The notes: a model not told the origin generated them from the letters alone. A stretch of 18,785 bases of DNA from UBA2862 sp045658005 (GCA_045658005.1 JAZOUD010000088.1:1-18785); one strand, 5' to 3'; positions 7,520 to 16,211 are shown, counted from the first letter of the stretch. Numbers and translations: made by a program.

Positions 7520-7887
7520 ATGGATGCGTGCTCCCGGGCCAGCTCGCTGTGCAGGTCGGTGGAATTCCACAGGACGTTGACCGGCGTCAGCACCGCCTTC
7601 AGGCCGATGGGGGGCATGCCCGCTTCGCGCATGGCCTGCAGGAAGGCGTCCAGCTCGCTTGACAGCATGTGGCAGATGACCAGCATTTCGTCGTCAAAGA
7701 GCGGGGCGGTCGCTGCTTGGGCGCTTGACGGGCGGGCCACCGGTATGCCTGCCAGCGCGCCGATGGGCAGGGCGTATTCATCCCTCTGGACCCCGCGAAC
7801 GCGAATGCCCAAATCCCGGCATACCTTATCCAACCCGGCAGCCGTGCCGGGCTTCAGGTTGTAGGTCAACAGTAACGGCTTTGCCAT
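7501..7887 (-). CDS. DUF3783 family protein
   Basis: This 128-residue cytoplasmic protein matches the pattern of the DUF3783 family, a small family of unknown function: a C-terminal half with L-x-A-F-L-x-A-(M/L)-R-x-A-G-(M/V)-P-P-I-x-L-K-A-V-L-T-P (positions about 84-108) followed by a W-N-S-x-x-L-x-x-E-L-x-x-E-H segment. No catalytic motif, signal peptide or membrane segment is visible. ATG at 7887 is preferred to the in-frame ATG at 7899 because GGAGG at 7893-7897 (minus strand) sits 5 bp before it. It is a single-gene unit with a consensus promoter at 7923-7951 and a terminator that overlaps its stop codon. I cannot assign a function. Confidence 0.75.
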   Translation of the reverse strand: MAKPLLLTYNLKPGTAAGLDKVCRDLGIRVRGVQRDEYALPIGALAGIPVARPSSAQAATAPLFDDEMLVICHMLSSELDAFLQAMREAGMPPIGLKAVLTPVNVLWNSTDLHSELAREHASMQRRRP

Positions 7888-7922
7888 GTGCGCCTCCATA
7901 TTATCATATTGTACTCAACCGG

Positions 7923-7951
7923 ATTATAGCTTCAACAACACTCGGTGTCAA
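7923..7951 (-). promoter_or_regulatory. Perfect consensus sigma-A promoter
   Basis: On the minus strand TTGACA (7946-7951) and TATAAT (7923-7928) both match consensus exactly, with a 17-bp spacer. Transcription would start near 7916 and give the DUF3783 gene a leader of about 28 nt. I see no comparably good plus-strand promoter for the divergent aminopeptidase gene. Confidence 0.8.
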
Positions 7952-7972
7952 CCGATTTTTCAGGAGGGAAAT

Positions 7973-9271
7973 ATGAATCCGATCAACGGGATGATGGACT
8001 TTATCCGCCAATCGCCGACGGCCTTCCACGCCGTGGCGAACCTTCGAAAGATGCTGGAGGGGCAGGGCTTTGGCCCGCTGAACGAGTGCGAGCCCTGGAA
8101 GCTCGTCCCCGGCGGCCGCTATTACGTGACGCGCAACCAATCCTCGATCATCGCCTTTCGCGTTCCGGAGGGGGCCTTCGACCACTTCCAGCTGGTGGCG
8201 AGCCATTCCGATTCGCCCTGCTTCAAGCTGAAGCCCTCGGCCGGGCGGGATGCCAACGGCTACGCGATACTGAACGTGGAAAAGTATGGCGGCATGATCA
8301 TGCAGACCTGGTTCGACCGGCCCCTGTCCATCGCCGGTCGCGCGGTGGTCCGGACGGAGGAGGGCATCGCCACGCGGCTCGTCTGCTTCGACAGGGACCT
8401 GGCGCTGATCCCGAACCTGCCGATCCACTTCAACCGCACCGTGAACGACGGCGTCAAGCTGAATCCCCAGGTGGACATGCTGCCGGTGATCGGTCCGGCG
8501 GGGACGGACTACAGGGCCCTGGTCGCCGGGGCGCTGGGCGTGGACGGCGCAGACCTGCTGGGCTGCGACCTCTATCTGGTCAATCGGGACGAACCGAGGC
8601 TCTGGGGCGCGGCGGGGGATTATATCGCCGCGCCGAGGCTGGACGACCTGGAGTGCGCCTATGCCTCCGTCCGGGCGCTGCTGGAGGCGAAGCCCTCCAA
8701 CCACGTGGACATGGCCTGCGTGTTCGACAACGAGGAGGTGGGCAGCGGCACCCGCCAGGGCGCGGATTCCACGTTCCTTTCAGAGGTGACGCGCCGGATC
8801 GTATCGGCGCTGGGCGGCGACGAACAGGCCCTGGAGACCGCCCTCGCCCGCAGCATGATGCTCTCCGCCGACAACGCCCACGGGGTGCATCCGACCCACC
8901 CTGAAAAGTACGACGAGAACAACCGGGTGGCGCTGAACGGCGGCGTCGTGGTCAAGTTCAACGCGGCCCAGAAGTACACCAGCGACGGCGTTTCCCAGGC
9001 GGTATTTGAAGAGATCTGCCGGAGGGCAGGCGTGCCCGTGCAGCGCTTTGCCAACCGTTCGGACATCCCCGGCGGCTCCACCCTGGGCAACATCGCCAAC
9101 ACCCACGCCTCCATGATCGCGGTGGACATCGGCCTGGCCCAGCTGAGCATGCACTCGGCGAACGAATCCGCCGGCGCCCACGACCTGGCGCACATGATCA
9201 ACGCCATGCGGGCGTTCCATGAGGCGGAGGTGTGCGTGATGGGGGATGGAAAGATACGGATAAGGGGGTAG
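7973..9271 (+). CDS. M18 family aminopeptidase (aspartyl aminopeptidase type)
   Basis: This 432-residue dinuclear zinc metallopeptidase should remove N-terminal residues, often acidic ones, from cytoplasmic peptides. Family blocks appear in order: VASHSDSPCFKLKP with ligand His78, RLDDLECAY with Asp224/225, FDNEEVGSGTRQGA with the catalytic Glu254 and ligand Glu255, SADNAHGVHP with Asp300, and LSMHSANESAGAHD with His394. The length is normal for M18. ATG at 7973 is chosen because AGGAGGG lies just upstream (7962-7968). The longer open frame from 7886 runs through the divergent promoter and has no ribosome-binding site. It is a single-gene unit closed by the hairpin at 9273-9315. Substrate preference is inferred from family only. 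Confidence 0.92.
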   Translation: MNPINGMMDFIRQSPTAFHAVANLRKMLEGQGFGPLNECEPWKLVPGGRYYVTRNQSSIIAFRVPEGAFDHFQLVASHSDSPCFKLKPSAGRDANGYAILNVEKYGGMIMQTWFDRPLSIAGRAVVRTEEGIATRLVCFDRDLALIPNLPIHFNRTVNDGVKLNPQVDMLPVIGPAGTDYRALVAGALGVDGADLLGCDLYLVNRDEPRLWGAAGDYIAAPRLDDLECAYASVRALLEAKPSNHVDMACVFDNEEVGSGTRQGADSTFLSEVTRRIVSALGGDEQALETALARSMMLSADNAHGVHPTHPEKYDENNRVALNGGVVVKFNAAQKYTSDGVSQAVFEEICRRAGVPVQRFANRSDIPGGSTLGNIANTHASMIAVDIGLAQLSMHSANESAGAHDLAHMINAMRAFHEAEVCVMGDGKIRIRG

Positions 9272-9272
9272 A

Positions 9273-9315
9273 CAAATACTGATTTATCGAGCTGTGCTCG
9301 ATGAATCAGTATTTG
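9273..9315. terminator. Shared-type hairpin terminator, copy 1
   Basis: The arms 9273-9291 and 9297-9315 form a 19-bp stem with one G-U pair and a CTGTG loop. It begins 2 nt after the aminopeptidase stop and includes the last codons and TGA stop of the convergent rnr gene. The outer part, CAAATACTGATTT, is nearly the same as in the hairpin at 16238-16275. The U-rich side of the AT stem can act in either direction. Confidence 0.65.
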
Positions 9316-11414
9316 CCGTCCTCTTCCGCCGGCAGCAGGTCGAAGTTGATCTCGCCCAGGGGGACGCTGACGCGGGCGGCGCGCACGCGGACCCGGTCGC
9401 CCAGGCGGAAGGTGATGCCGGTGGCCGTGCCGATCAGGCGGCTGCGGTCTGCGTCGTACTCGAAATAGTCGTCCAGCTGGGAGATGTGCACCAGGCCCTC
9501 CGCGCCGTTGGACAGGGCCACGTAGAGGCCCCAGCTCGTGACGGAGGAGACCACGCCGTCGAAGGCATCGCCCAAGTGCCTGGACATCCAGGCCGCCATC
9601 ATGATGCCGTCCGCCTGGCGCTCGGCGCTCACCGCCGCGCTCTCCCGCAGGGAGGTGTCCGCGGCGATGTCCGCCATGCGTCCCTGCCAGCGGGCGGCCT
9701 CCGCCATGCGCCCCTCCGTCAGCAGCTTCAGCATGCGGTGCACCGTCAGGTCGGGGTAGCGGCGTATGGGCGAGGTGAAGTGGCAGTAGTCCTTCAGGGC
9801 CATGGCATAGTGCCCCAGGGGCCGCTCGCAGTAGCGGGCCTTTTTTAATGCCCGCAGCAGGCTGTGGCGGATCACGTCCCGGGCCGGATGGTCCTTCGCC
9901 TGCTCCAGCACGCCCTGGAGCACGCCGGGGTGGGGGGTGGGACCGATGTGGGTGTACAGGTCGAGGCTGCCCAGCAGCGCCTCCAGCGACCGCAGCCGGT
10001 CCGGGTCCGGGTCCTCGTGGACGCGGTAGACGAAGGGCAGCTCCGTGTTCCGGGCCAGCGCCGCCACGGTCTCGTTGGCGGCCAGCATGAAGTCCTCGAT
10101 GATGCGCTCCGCCTCGCCCCGGGGCACCAGCAGTATGTCCTCGGGCTGGCCGGTCTCGTCCAGCACGAATTCGGGCTCGTCGATCTCAAAGTCGATGGCG
10201 CCCCGGGCGGCCCGCTTGCCCCGCAGCACGTGGGAGAGGGCGCGCATGTCCGTAAGCGCCGCGCCGACCGCCTCGGGGATGTCGGTCTCGCCGCCTTCAA
10301 AATAGCGGTTCGCCGCCTCGTAGGTCAGCCGCGCGTGGGAGTGGATGACCGATTCCACGAGCCGGTGGTCCACGATCCTGCCCTGCTCGATGTCCATGAA
10401 CAGGCTCAGGGCCAGGCGATCCACGTCCGGCATCAGCGAGCAGAGGTTGTTGGACAGGCATTCCGGCAGCATCGGCACGGTCAGCCCCGGCAGGTACAGC
10501 GAGGTGCCCCGCTCCAGCGCGTCCCGGTCGATGGCGGTGCCCGGGCGGACGTAGTGGCTGACGTCGGCGATGTGGACTCCCAGCCGCCAGCCCCTTTCCG
10601 TGCGCTCGATGGAAACGGCGTCGTCGAAGTCCTTCGCGGCGGCGCCGTCGATGGTGAAGGTGAGCAGCTCGCGCAGGTCCTCCCGCCCGGCGACGTCCTG
10701 GGGCCGCACCGAATCGGGCATGGCGTCGGATTCCTCCAGGACCGCCCCGGCGGGCTCGGTGGCAAAGCCCTGGTCCTCCGCCACCGCGCGCATCAGCGCC
10801 GGCAGGCTCGCCTCGTCGCCCAGCACCCGCAGGACGCTGGCGTAAATTGGGCGGCTGGCCTGGGGATAGCGGTCGATGTTCAGAAGGGCGATCCGGTCGT
10901 TCTCCAGCCCGTCGAGGTTCCCGGTCAGCACCACGTCGTAGGGGATGCGCACGTCGCAGGGGATGGCGGAGGCCACCGCCTTGACCTCCGGGCGGCGCTT
11001 GCCCACGGCCTTGGTCGGCTTGCGCTCGATGCGCACGTAGGCTGCGAAGCGCTCCCGGCCCCGGCGGAGTATGGCGTTCAGCTGGCAGTGTTCGCCCAGC
11101 GGGCGCACCAGCACCAGGTCGTCGGGCATGCAGCGCTCCGCGCCGCTGTATTCGAGCTTCAGCGACGCACCGCCGCCGACGGGCTGGGCCATCGGCGTGC
11201 CGTTGCGCTGGAAGGCGATGCGCGCCGCGCTCAGCCCGATGGTCTCGGGGATGGCCCAGCCGCCCTTCCGGGTGGAGGCGATGCGCCCCTCCCCGGCGAG
11301 CTCGTCCAGCGCCGCCTGCACCGCCTCGAGGGGGCACTGGTTCTCCTCGGAAAGCTGCCTCGCGGTCAGCGGCACGCGAGAGGCTTCGATCTGCGCATAC
11401 AGCTGCGCCTTCAT
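9306..11414 (-). CDS. rnr: Ribonuclease R family 3'-5' exoribonuclease
   Basis: This 702-residue processive exoribonuclease degrades structured RNA in the cytoplasm. Domains in order: a winged-helix-like N-terminus (about 1-60), OB/cold-shock regions (about 60-230), the RNB catalytic domain from about residue 245 with Asp256, Asp262, Asp264 and Asp265 in TIDGAAAKDFDDA, and a C-terminal S1 domain (about 615-695, GVVSSVTSWGLYVALSNGAEG). The very basic Lys-rich tail seen in some RNase R proteins is absent. ATG at 11414 has AAGGAG 9 bp upstream. The longer frame to 11567 lies inside the preceding gene. It starts 5 nt after the stop of the CNNM gene, so the two are translationally close. The last two codons and stop come from a hairpin. 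Confidence 0.93.
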   Translation of the reverse strand: MKAQLYAQIEASRVPLTARQLSEENQCPLEAVQAALDELAGEGRIASTRKGGWAIPETIGLSAARIAFQRNGTPMAQPVGGGASLKLEYSGAERCMPDDLVLVRPLGEHCQLNAILRRGRERFAAYVRIERKPTKAVGKRRPEVKAVASAIPCDVRIPYDVVLTGNLDGLENDRIALLNIDRYPQASRPIYASVLRVLGDEASLPALMRAVAEDQGFATEPAGAVLEESDAMPDSVRPQDVAGREDLRELLTFTIDGAAAKDFDDAVSIERTERGWRLGVHIADVSHYVRPGTAIDRDALERGTSLYLPGLTVPMLPECLSNNLCSLMPDVDRLALSLFMDIEQGRIVDHRLVESVIHSHARLTYEAANRYFEGGETDIPEAVGAALTDMRALSHVLRGKRAARGAIDFEIDEPEFVLDETGQPEDILLVPRGEAERIIEDFMLAANETVAALARNTELPFVYRVHEDPDPDRLRSLEALLGSLDLYTHIGPTPHPGVLQGVLEQAKDHPARDVIRHSLLRALKKARYCERPLGHYAMALKDYCHFTSPIRRYPDLTVHRMLKLLTEGRMAEAARWQGRMADIAADTSLRESAAVSAERQADGIMMAAWMSRHLGDAFDGVVSSVTSWGLYVALSNGAEGLVHISQLDDYFEYDADRSRLIGTATGITFRLGDRVRVRAARVSVPLGEINFDLLPAEEDGKY

Positions 11415-11419
11415 GGCGT

Positions 11420-12664
11420 TCACTCCTTTGCTTCGTCGGTCTGCTTCCTGTCGATGCGAATCTGCTCCACGCGCCTGCGGGCGACCCGCTGGACGGTGAC
11501 GTGCAGATCCCGGTAGTCGAAGGCGTCCCCCGGCTGGGGCAGGTGGCCCAGCACCTCCAGCACCCATCCGTTCACGGTGACGGACTCGTAATCGTCCCCG
11601 ATGGGCACGATCTGGCGAAGGTCGTCCAGGCTCGCGCTGCCCCTGACCCGCCAGGCGTTTTCGGACAGCTGTACGATGTCCTCCACCACCTCGTCGTGCT
11701 CATCCCAGATCTCGCCCACCAGCTCCTCGAGGATATCCTCCATCGTGACGATGCCCACCACGCCGCCGTATTCGTCCACCACCACGGCCATGTGGTTCTT
11801 CGTGCGCTGCAGCAGCTTCAAGAGCACCGCCAGCCTGGTGGAGGGCACCACGCACAAGGGCTCCGACATCATCTCCCTGAGCGGCGCCTTGTCCCGCAGG
11901 CGGTAGAAATCCTTTTCGTGGAGTATGCCCACGATGTTGTCGATGCTGTCCTCGTACACAGGAATCCGGGAGCGCCCGCTCTTTTCGAAGATGCTTGCGA
12001 TCTCGTCGGGGGTGCTGTGAAGCTCCGCCGATACGACGTCCACCCGGGGCGTCAGTATGTCCTCGGCGGTCATGTCGTTGAATTCGATGGCCGAGCGGAT
12101 CAGCTCGCTCTCGTGCTCGTCGATCTCGCCGCCGTTTTCGGCCTCCTCCACGATGGTGATCAGCTCTTCCTCGGTGATGCCCCGGTCGTCGGTGGGCCGG
12201 AATACCCGATAGACCAGCTTCTGCCAGCAGGTGGTCAGGAAGATGATGGGGCTGAGCAGCACGAGGATCGCGTTCAGCAGCGGATAGAAGGCCAGCGCCA
12301 CCTTCTCCGGCCGGTCCTTTGCGATGGTCTTGGGGGCGATTTCGCCGAACATCAGCACGACCACCGTCATCACTGCGGTGGACACAGACACGCCCGCGCC
12401 GCCGATGAGGCGCACAAACAGCACCGTCGCCAGCGACGCGGACAGGATATTCACGATGTTGTTGCCCACCAGTATGCCGGAAAGCAGCCGGTCGTAATCC
12501 TCGGACAGGGCCAGCACCTTCGCGGCGCGCCGGTCACCCCCGTTGGCCATGGCCTTCAGCCGCGCCCGGTTCAGGCTGGTGTAAGCCGTCTCCGAGGCGG
12601 AAAAGAAGGCCGACATGGCCACGAGGGCGATCAGGGCGAGTATCAATGTACCGTTATCGTCCAT
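11420..12664 (-). CDS. CNNM/CorC (HlyC-type) membrane transporter
   Basis: This 414-residue protein has the usual order for the family once called hemolysin C: a DUF21/CNNM transmembrane domain (about 1-190, starting LILALIALVAMSAFFSASET), a pair of CBS domains (about 205-325, with ILTPRVDV and VVVDEYGGVVGIVTMEDILEELVGEI), and a C-terminal CorC_HlyC domain (about 335-405). Related proteins take part in magnesium or cobalt efflux. There is no direct evidence for haemolysis. The start ATG has AAGGAG but with a long 14-bp gap, so translation may be modest or the start may differ. It lies 35 nt downstream of manA and 5 nt upstream of rnr, which suggests one leftward operon. Confidence 0.9.
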   Translation of the reverse strand: MDDNGTLILALIALVAMSAFFSASETAYTSLNRARLKAMANGGDRRAAKVLALSEDYDRLLSGILVGNNIVNILSASLATVLFVRLIGGAGVSVSTAVMTVVVLMFGEIAPKTIAKDRPEKVALAFYPLLNAILVLLSPIIFLTTCWQKLVYRVFRPTDDRGITEEELITIVEEAENGGEIDEHESELIRSAIEFNDMTAEDILTPRVDVVSAELHSTPDEIASIFEKSGRSRIPVYEDSIDNIVGILHEKDFYRLRDKAPLREMMSEPLCVVPSTRLAVLLKLLQRTKNHMAVVVDEYGGVVGIVTMEDILEELVGEIWDEHDEVVEDIVQLSENAWRVRGSASLDDLRQIVPIGDDYESVTVNGWVLEVLGHLPQPGDAFDYRDLHVTVQRVARRRVEQIRIDRKQTDEAKE

Positions 12665-12699
12665 TACGGACTGTCACACTCCTTGTCGTAAGGGATCTA

Positions 12700-13713
12700 T
12701 TATTCCACCAGCCCCGCCACGTTCTCGGCGCGGTAGCCCAGCTCCGCGATCAGCTTCTCCTTGTCGGGCAGGCAGGACATCAGCACCTTCGTCTCGCCCT
12801 CCAGCACCACGCCCTCCAGGCCCGCGGGCACCAGCACGCTGTCAAAGGCGTCCAGGGTCATTTCCTCCTCGCCCCAGCGCAGGGCGCAGGGGCCCATCGG
12901 GGTCAGGAACAGCATCCTGCCGCCCTCCAGGGGCATCTTCCCGGAGAGGTTCAGCCGGCAAAGCTCGAAGTGGGCGTCGGAGATGTAATAGGTGCGGCTG
13001 CCGCCCCTGCACAGCACCGTGGTGCCCTCGTTCTTTTCCAGCTGCAGCTCGCTCCGGCAGACGTCCAGGGCCTTCTCCACCTGCAGCGCCCTGGGCTTGC
13101 CGCCCTCGAACACGCGGCCCCAGTCCCACAGGCGATAGTTGATGTCCGTAGACTGCCCGATCTCATAGGCCAGTATGCCCTCGCCCATGGCGTGGACCAT
13201 GCCCTCGGGGATGTAGTAGACGTCGCCGGGGCGCACGTTCTTCCAGCGCAGGCATTCCTCGATCCGGCCTTCGGCGACGACCTTGTCCAGCGGCTCGCCC
13301 TTGGTATCCACGCCGTAGACGATCCGCGCGCCGGGCTCGGCGTTGAGTATGATCCAGGCCTCGCTCTTGCCACTCTTGTTTTCGACCCTGGCGGCATAGG
13401 CGTCGTCGGGGTGCACCTGCACGGAAAGCGGCATCAGCGTGTCCAGCAGCTTCAGCAACAGCGGGAATTCCCCGCCGGTCTGGCCCGTCAGGCCCTCGCC
13501 CCAGAGCTCGATCATGCGCGAAAGGGGCTTGCCCGCGTGCACGCCGTTGGCCACCATGCTCTCATAGCCCGGCAGCGCCGAGATCTCAAGGCTCTCGCCG
13601 GTCGCGCCGGCGGGGGCGTCCTTCATCAGCGTGTCCCTCAGCATGTGCCCGCCCCAGGGGGTCTCCTCGCCGTGTCGGAAGGTGGGCGCCATCAAAAGTG
13701 GATATAAAGTCAT
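12700..13713 (-). CDS. manA: Mannose-6-phosphate isomerase, class I
   Basis: This 337-residue cupin enzyme converts mannose 6-phosphate to fructose 6-phosphate using zinc. The ligand set is visible: Gln99 and His101 in QVHPDDAYA, Glu118 in GKSEAW, and His174 in PEGMVHAMGEG. The catalytic Arg is probably Arg194 in INYRLWDWGR. The length is close to the short Bacillus-type enzymes. ATG at 13713 is chosen because GGAGG lies 7 bp upstream; the open frame continues to 13845 without another good site. It heads the leftward manA - CNNM - rnr cluster and is divergent from the nuclease-helicase gene, with an inverted repeat between them. Confidence 0.92.
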   Translation of the reverse strand: MTLYPLLMAPTFRHGEETPWGGHMLRDTLMKDAPAGATGESLEISALPGYESMVANGVHAGKPLSRMIELWGEGLTGQTGGEFPLLLKLLDTLMPLSVQVHPDDAYAARVENKSGKSEAWIILNAEPGARIVYGVDTKGEPLDKVVAEGRIEECLRWKNVRPGDVYYIPEGMVHAMGEGILAYEIGQSTDINYRLWDWGRVFEGGKPRALQVEKALDVCRSELQLEKNEGTTVLCRGGSRTYYISDAHFELCRLNLSGKMPLEGGRMLFLTPMGPCALRWGEEEMTLDAFDSVLVPAGLEGVVLEGETKVLMSCLPDKEKLIAELGYRAENVAGLVE

Positions 13714-13791
13714 GTTCACATCCTCCTTTCTTTTTACGCGACTGCGAACGCCGGGCGGCGCCGCAAAGCGCTTGCAAAAGCTGCCTGCGTG

Positions 13792-13832
13792 AATTATACT
13801 GGTACAAAACGGTCTTCTGTGGCAGTATAATT
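13792..13832. promoter_or_regulatory. Inverted repeat with divergent -10 boxes
   Basis: AATTATACTG (13792-13801) and CAGTATAATT (13823-13832) form a perfect 10-bp inverted repeat around 21 bp. Each arm holds a TATAAT box, one reading left toward manA (13793-13798) and one reading right toward the nuclease-helicase gene (13826-13831). No good -35 box was found for either, which would suit a regulated divergent promoter. The rest of 13714-13892 shows nothing else. Confidence 0.45.
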
Positions 13833-13892
13833 GCCCAGACAACAATAATGTAACATGATGTGACCGTTATGTCAAGGGAAAGGGAGAGGCCT

Positions 13893-16211
13893 GTGCAAAA
13901 AATTCATTCAGTCAGTGTGCGAACGCTGGCGGAATTCGCCTTCGAGAGAGGCGACCTGATACCGGCACGGCGGGCGGCGGCCCGGATGCGCGAGGGCGTG
14001 CGCGGCCACCAGGCGCTGCAGCAGCTGCTGCCGCCCAGCTGGGACAGCGAGGTCGCCGTGTCCCGGGATATTCCCATCGACGGCCGCATACTGCGCGTCC
14101 ACGGCCGTGCGGACGGGGTCTACATCGACCGTGAGCTGGTGCGGGTGCTGGAGATCAAGACCACCGCCAAGGACCCCTCATTCATACTGAAATACGACTA
14201 CCCCGCCCACTGGGCCCAGGGGGAGATCTACGCGGCGCTGTTTTGCCTGAACGCGGGGGTGGGGCAGGCGGAGGTCCACCTGACCTACGCCCGCATGGAC
14301 GGCAGGAAGCGGGAATACAGCGAGGATTACAACGCCTGGGAGCTGGAGGAGCGGCTGATGGCCTACGCCGTGCCCTACCTGCGCTGGATCGCCGCGGTGG
14401 ACGACTGGAGGGACCGCTCCCGCCCCACGCTGGACGCCCTGGCCTTCCCCTTCGACACCTACCGGGAGGGCCAGCGGGACATGGCCGCGGCGGTGTATAC
14501 CGCCATGCGCAGCCACGCCAACGCCCTGATCGAGGCCCCCACCGGCATCGGCAAGACGGCGGCCTCGCTGTTCGGCGCGCTGAAGGCGCTGGGCAAGGGA
14601 CATGTGACGGCGATATTCTATCTCACCGCCCGCACCACCGGGCGCAGGGCCGCCGAGGACGCCCTGCAGCTCATGCGCGCCGGGGGCCTAGCCCTGCGCA
14701 GCGTGACCATCACCGCCAAGGAGAAGGTCTGTCCGATGGAGAAGGCGGACTGCATGGGCTGCCAGCTGGCCGCGGGCTACTACGACCGGCGTAGGGACGC
14801 CCTGAAGGAGGCGCTGGCCCTGCAGCGGCTGGACGCCGAGGCCATAGCCGACCTGGCCGATGCCCACAGGCTGTGCCCCTTCGAGCTGTCCCTGGACATC
14901 TCGGAGACCGCCGACGTGGTCATCTGCGATTACAACTACGTCTTCGACCCGAAGGTGCGGCTGAAGCGCTACTTCGACGGCAAGTCGAAGGTCGGGCTGC
15001 TGGTGGACGAGGCCCACAACCTGGCGGACCGCGCCCGGGACATGCTGTCGGCGGAGCTGTCCGGCCCGAAGGGGGCGGCGGTCCGGGACATGGTGGCGAA
15101 GTTCGAGGGGCCGGACAGCCCGATGGCGCGGCTGCTGGGCGAGCTGCTGGCGGCGCTGGAGGACGCAGAGGCGGAGCAGGAGTACAGCTCCGAGCTGCCG
15201 GAGGCCGTCGTCGAGGCGGCTAAGCGCTTCGCCGGGATCGCCATGGAGCTGGAGCCGGTGGAGCCGGAGCTGGTGGACTTCATCTATGACGTGAACTGGT
15301 TCGTTCGGGTGTCGAAGCAGTTCGACCCGGACGCCTATAAGACACTGATCCTGCCGGGGGAGGCGTACCTGACGGTGCGGCTGTGGTGCTTTGACCCGTC
15401 GGCCTACCTGCGCAGGGCTCTCTCCCGGGTCGGGGGCAGCGCGCTGTTCTCGGCCACCCTCGCCCCGATGGAATACTATGCCTCGATGCTGGGCGCGGAC
15501 GGCGAGGCGGACACGGCCCTGCGGCTGGATTCGCCGTTTCCGCCGGAAAACCTGTACGTGGCCCGCATGCCAGTGGCCGTGGGCATGAAGGACCGGGAGC
15601 GCACGCTGGGCGCCGTCTGCCAGGTGATCCACGCGATGGCGGAGGCGAAGCCGGGGAACTACCTGGCCTGCTTTCCCTCCTATGCCTACATGACCCAGGC
15701 CTTCCGGCGGTATCGCATGCTCTGGCCCTATGACGCGGTCGTCTGCCAGGAATCGAGGATGGGGGAGAAGGCGCGGCTGGAATTCATCGAGCGCTTCCAG
15801 CCCGCCCCACGGCGCAGCCTGGTGGCCTTTGTGGTGCTGGGCGGCGTGTTCGCCGAGGGCGTGGACCTGCCCGACGACCGCCTGTCCGGCGCGGCCATCG
15901 TCTCTACGGGCATCCCCCAGCTCAGCTTCGAGCGGGAGCTCTTGCAGGAGCAGCTGGACGACGGCGACGGCGGCGGCCACGACGCGGCCTACGTCTATCC
16001 CGGCCTTCGCCGGGTGCTCCAGGCGGCGGGCCGGGTGATCCGCACCGAGACGGACCGGGGCGTGGTGCTGCTGATGGACATGCGCTACCGACAGGAGAAG
16101 TACCGCCAGCTGATGCCGCCCCATTGGGACGTTCGGGACGTGAAGAAGCTGAGCGAGCTGAAGAAGGCGCTGGCGGGGTTTTGGGAAGGCGGAGGGAAAA
16201 CTGAGAATTGA
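13893..16211 (+). CDS. RecB-like nuclease fused to XPD/DinG-type FeS helicase
   Basis: This 772-residue protein combines two DNA-acting domains and is probably a DNA-repair enzyme. The N-terminal PD-(D/E)XK nuclease (about 40-175) has Asp74 in GRADG, Glu87 and Lys89 in LEIKTT, and the QxxxY motif at 109-113, as in RecB and Cas4 nucleases. The superfamily 2 helicase follows: Walker A EAPTGIGKT (214-222), four cysteines at 280, 287, 290 and 328 for a 4Fe-4S cluster, DEAH at 372-375, and motif VI QAAGRVIR near the C-terminus. GTG at 13893 is chosen because AGGGAG lies 6 bp upstream; the in-frame ATG at 13869 and GTG at 13860 lack a site. It is divergent from manA and stands alone. The same fusion is known in other Clostridia, so it need not be a defence gene. 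Confidence 0.87.
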   Translation: MQKIHSVSVRTLAEFAFERGDLIPARRAAARMREGVRGHQALQQLLPPSWDSEVAVSRDIPIDGRILRVHGRADGVYIDRELVRVLEIKTTAKDPSFILKYDYPAHWAQGEIYAALFCLNAGVGQAEVHLTYARMDGRKREYSEDYNAWELEERLMAYAVPYLRWIAAVDDWRDRSRPTLDALAFPFDTYREGQRDMAAAVYTAMRSHANALIEAPTGIGKTAASLFGALKALGKGHVTAIFYLTARTTGRRAAEDALQLMRAGGLALRSVTITAKEKVCPMEKADCMGCQLAAGYYDRRRDALKEALALQRLDAEAIADLADAHRLCPFELSLDISETADVVICDYNYVFDPKVRLKRYFDGKSKVGLLVDEAHNLADRARDMLSAELSGPKGAAVRDMVAKFEGPDSPMARLLGELLAALEDAEAEQEYSSELPEAVVEAAKRFAGIAMELEPVEPELVDFIYDVNWFVRVSKQFDPDAYKTLILPGEAYLTVRLWCFDPSAYLRRALSRVGGSALFSATLAPMEYYASMLGADGEADTALRLDSPFPPENLYVARMPVAVGMKDRERTLGAVCQVIHAMAEAKPGNYLACFPSYAYMTQAFRRYRMLWPYDAVVCQESRMGEKARLEFIERFQPAPRRSLVAFVVLGGVFAEGVDLPDDRLSGAAIVSTGIPQLSFERELLQEQLDDGDGGGHDAAYVYPGLRRVLQAAGRVIRTETDRGVVLLMDMRYRQEKYRQLMPPHWDVRDVKKLSELKKALAGFWEGGGKTEN

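Noticed and set aside
6101..7570. Long minus-strand open frame opposite the Big_2 protein
   Set aside because: Shadow of the exported protein, which has signal peptide, repeats and a plausible active site. The minus translation shows none.
7886..7972. N-terminal extension of the M18 aminopeptidase
   Set aside because: It runs through the divergent promoter and has no ribosome-binding site, while ATG 7973 follows AGGAGGG and begins the family-typical sequence.
9864..11516. Long open frame on the plus strand opposite rnr
   Set aside because: It is the antisense shadow of a clear RNase R gene in GC-rich codon-biased DNA, has no ribosome-binding site and its translation is low-complexity without a family signature.
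14688..16124. Long minus-strand open frame opposite the helicase
   Set aside because: Shadow of a gene with intact helicase motifs. The translation is rich in His, Gln, Arg and Val, typical of reversed GC-rich coding DNA.
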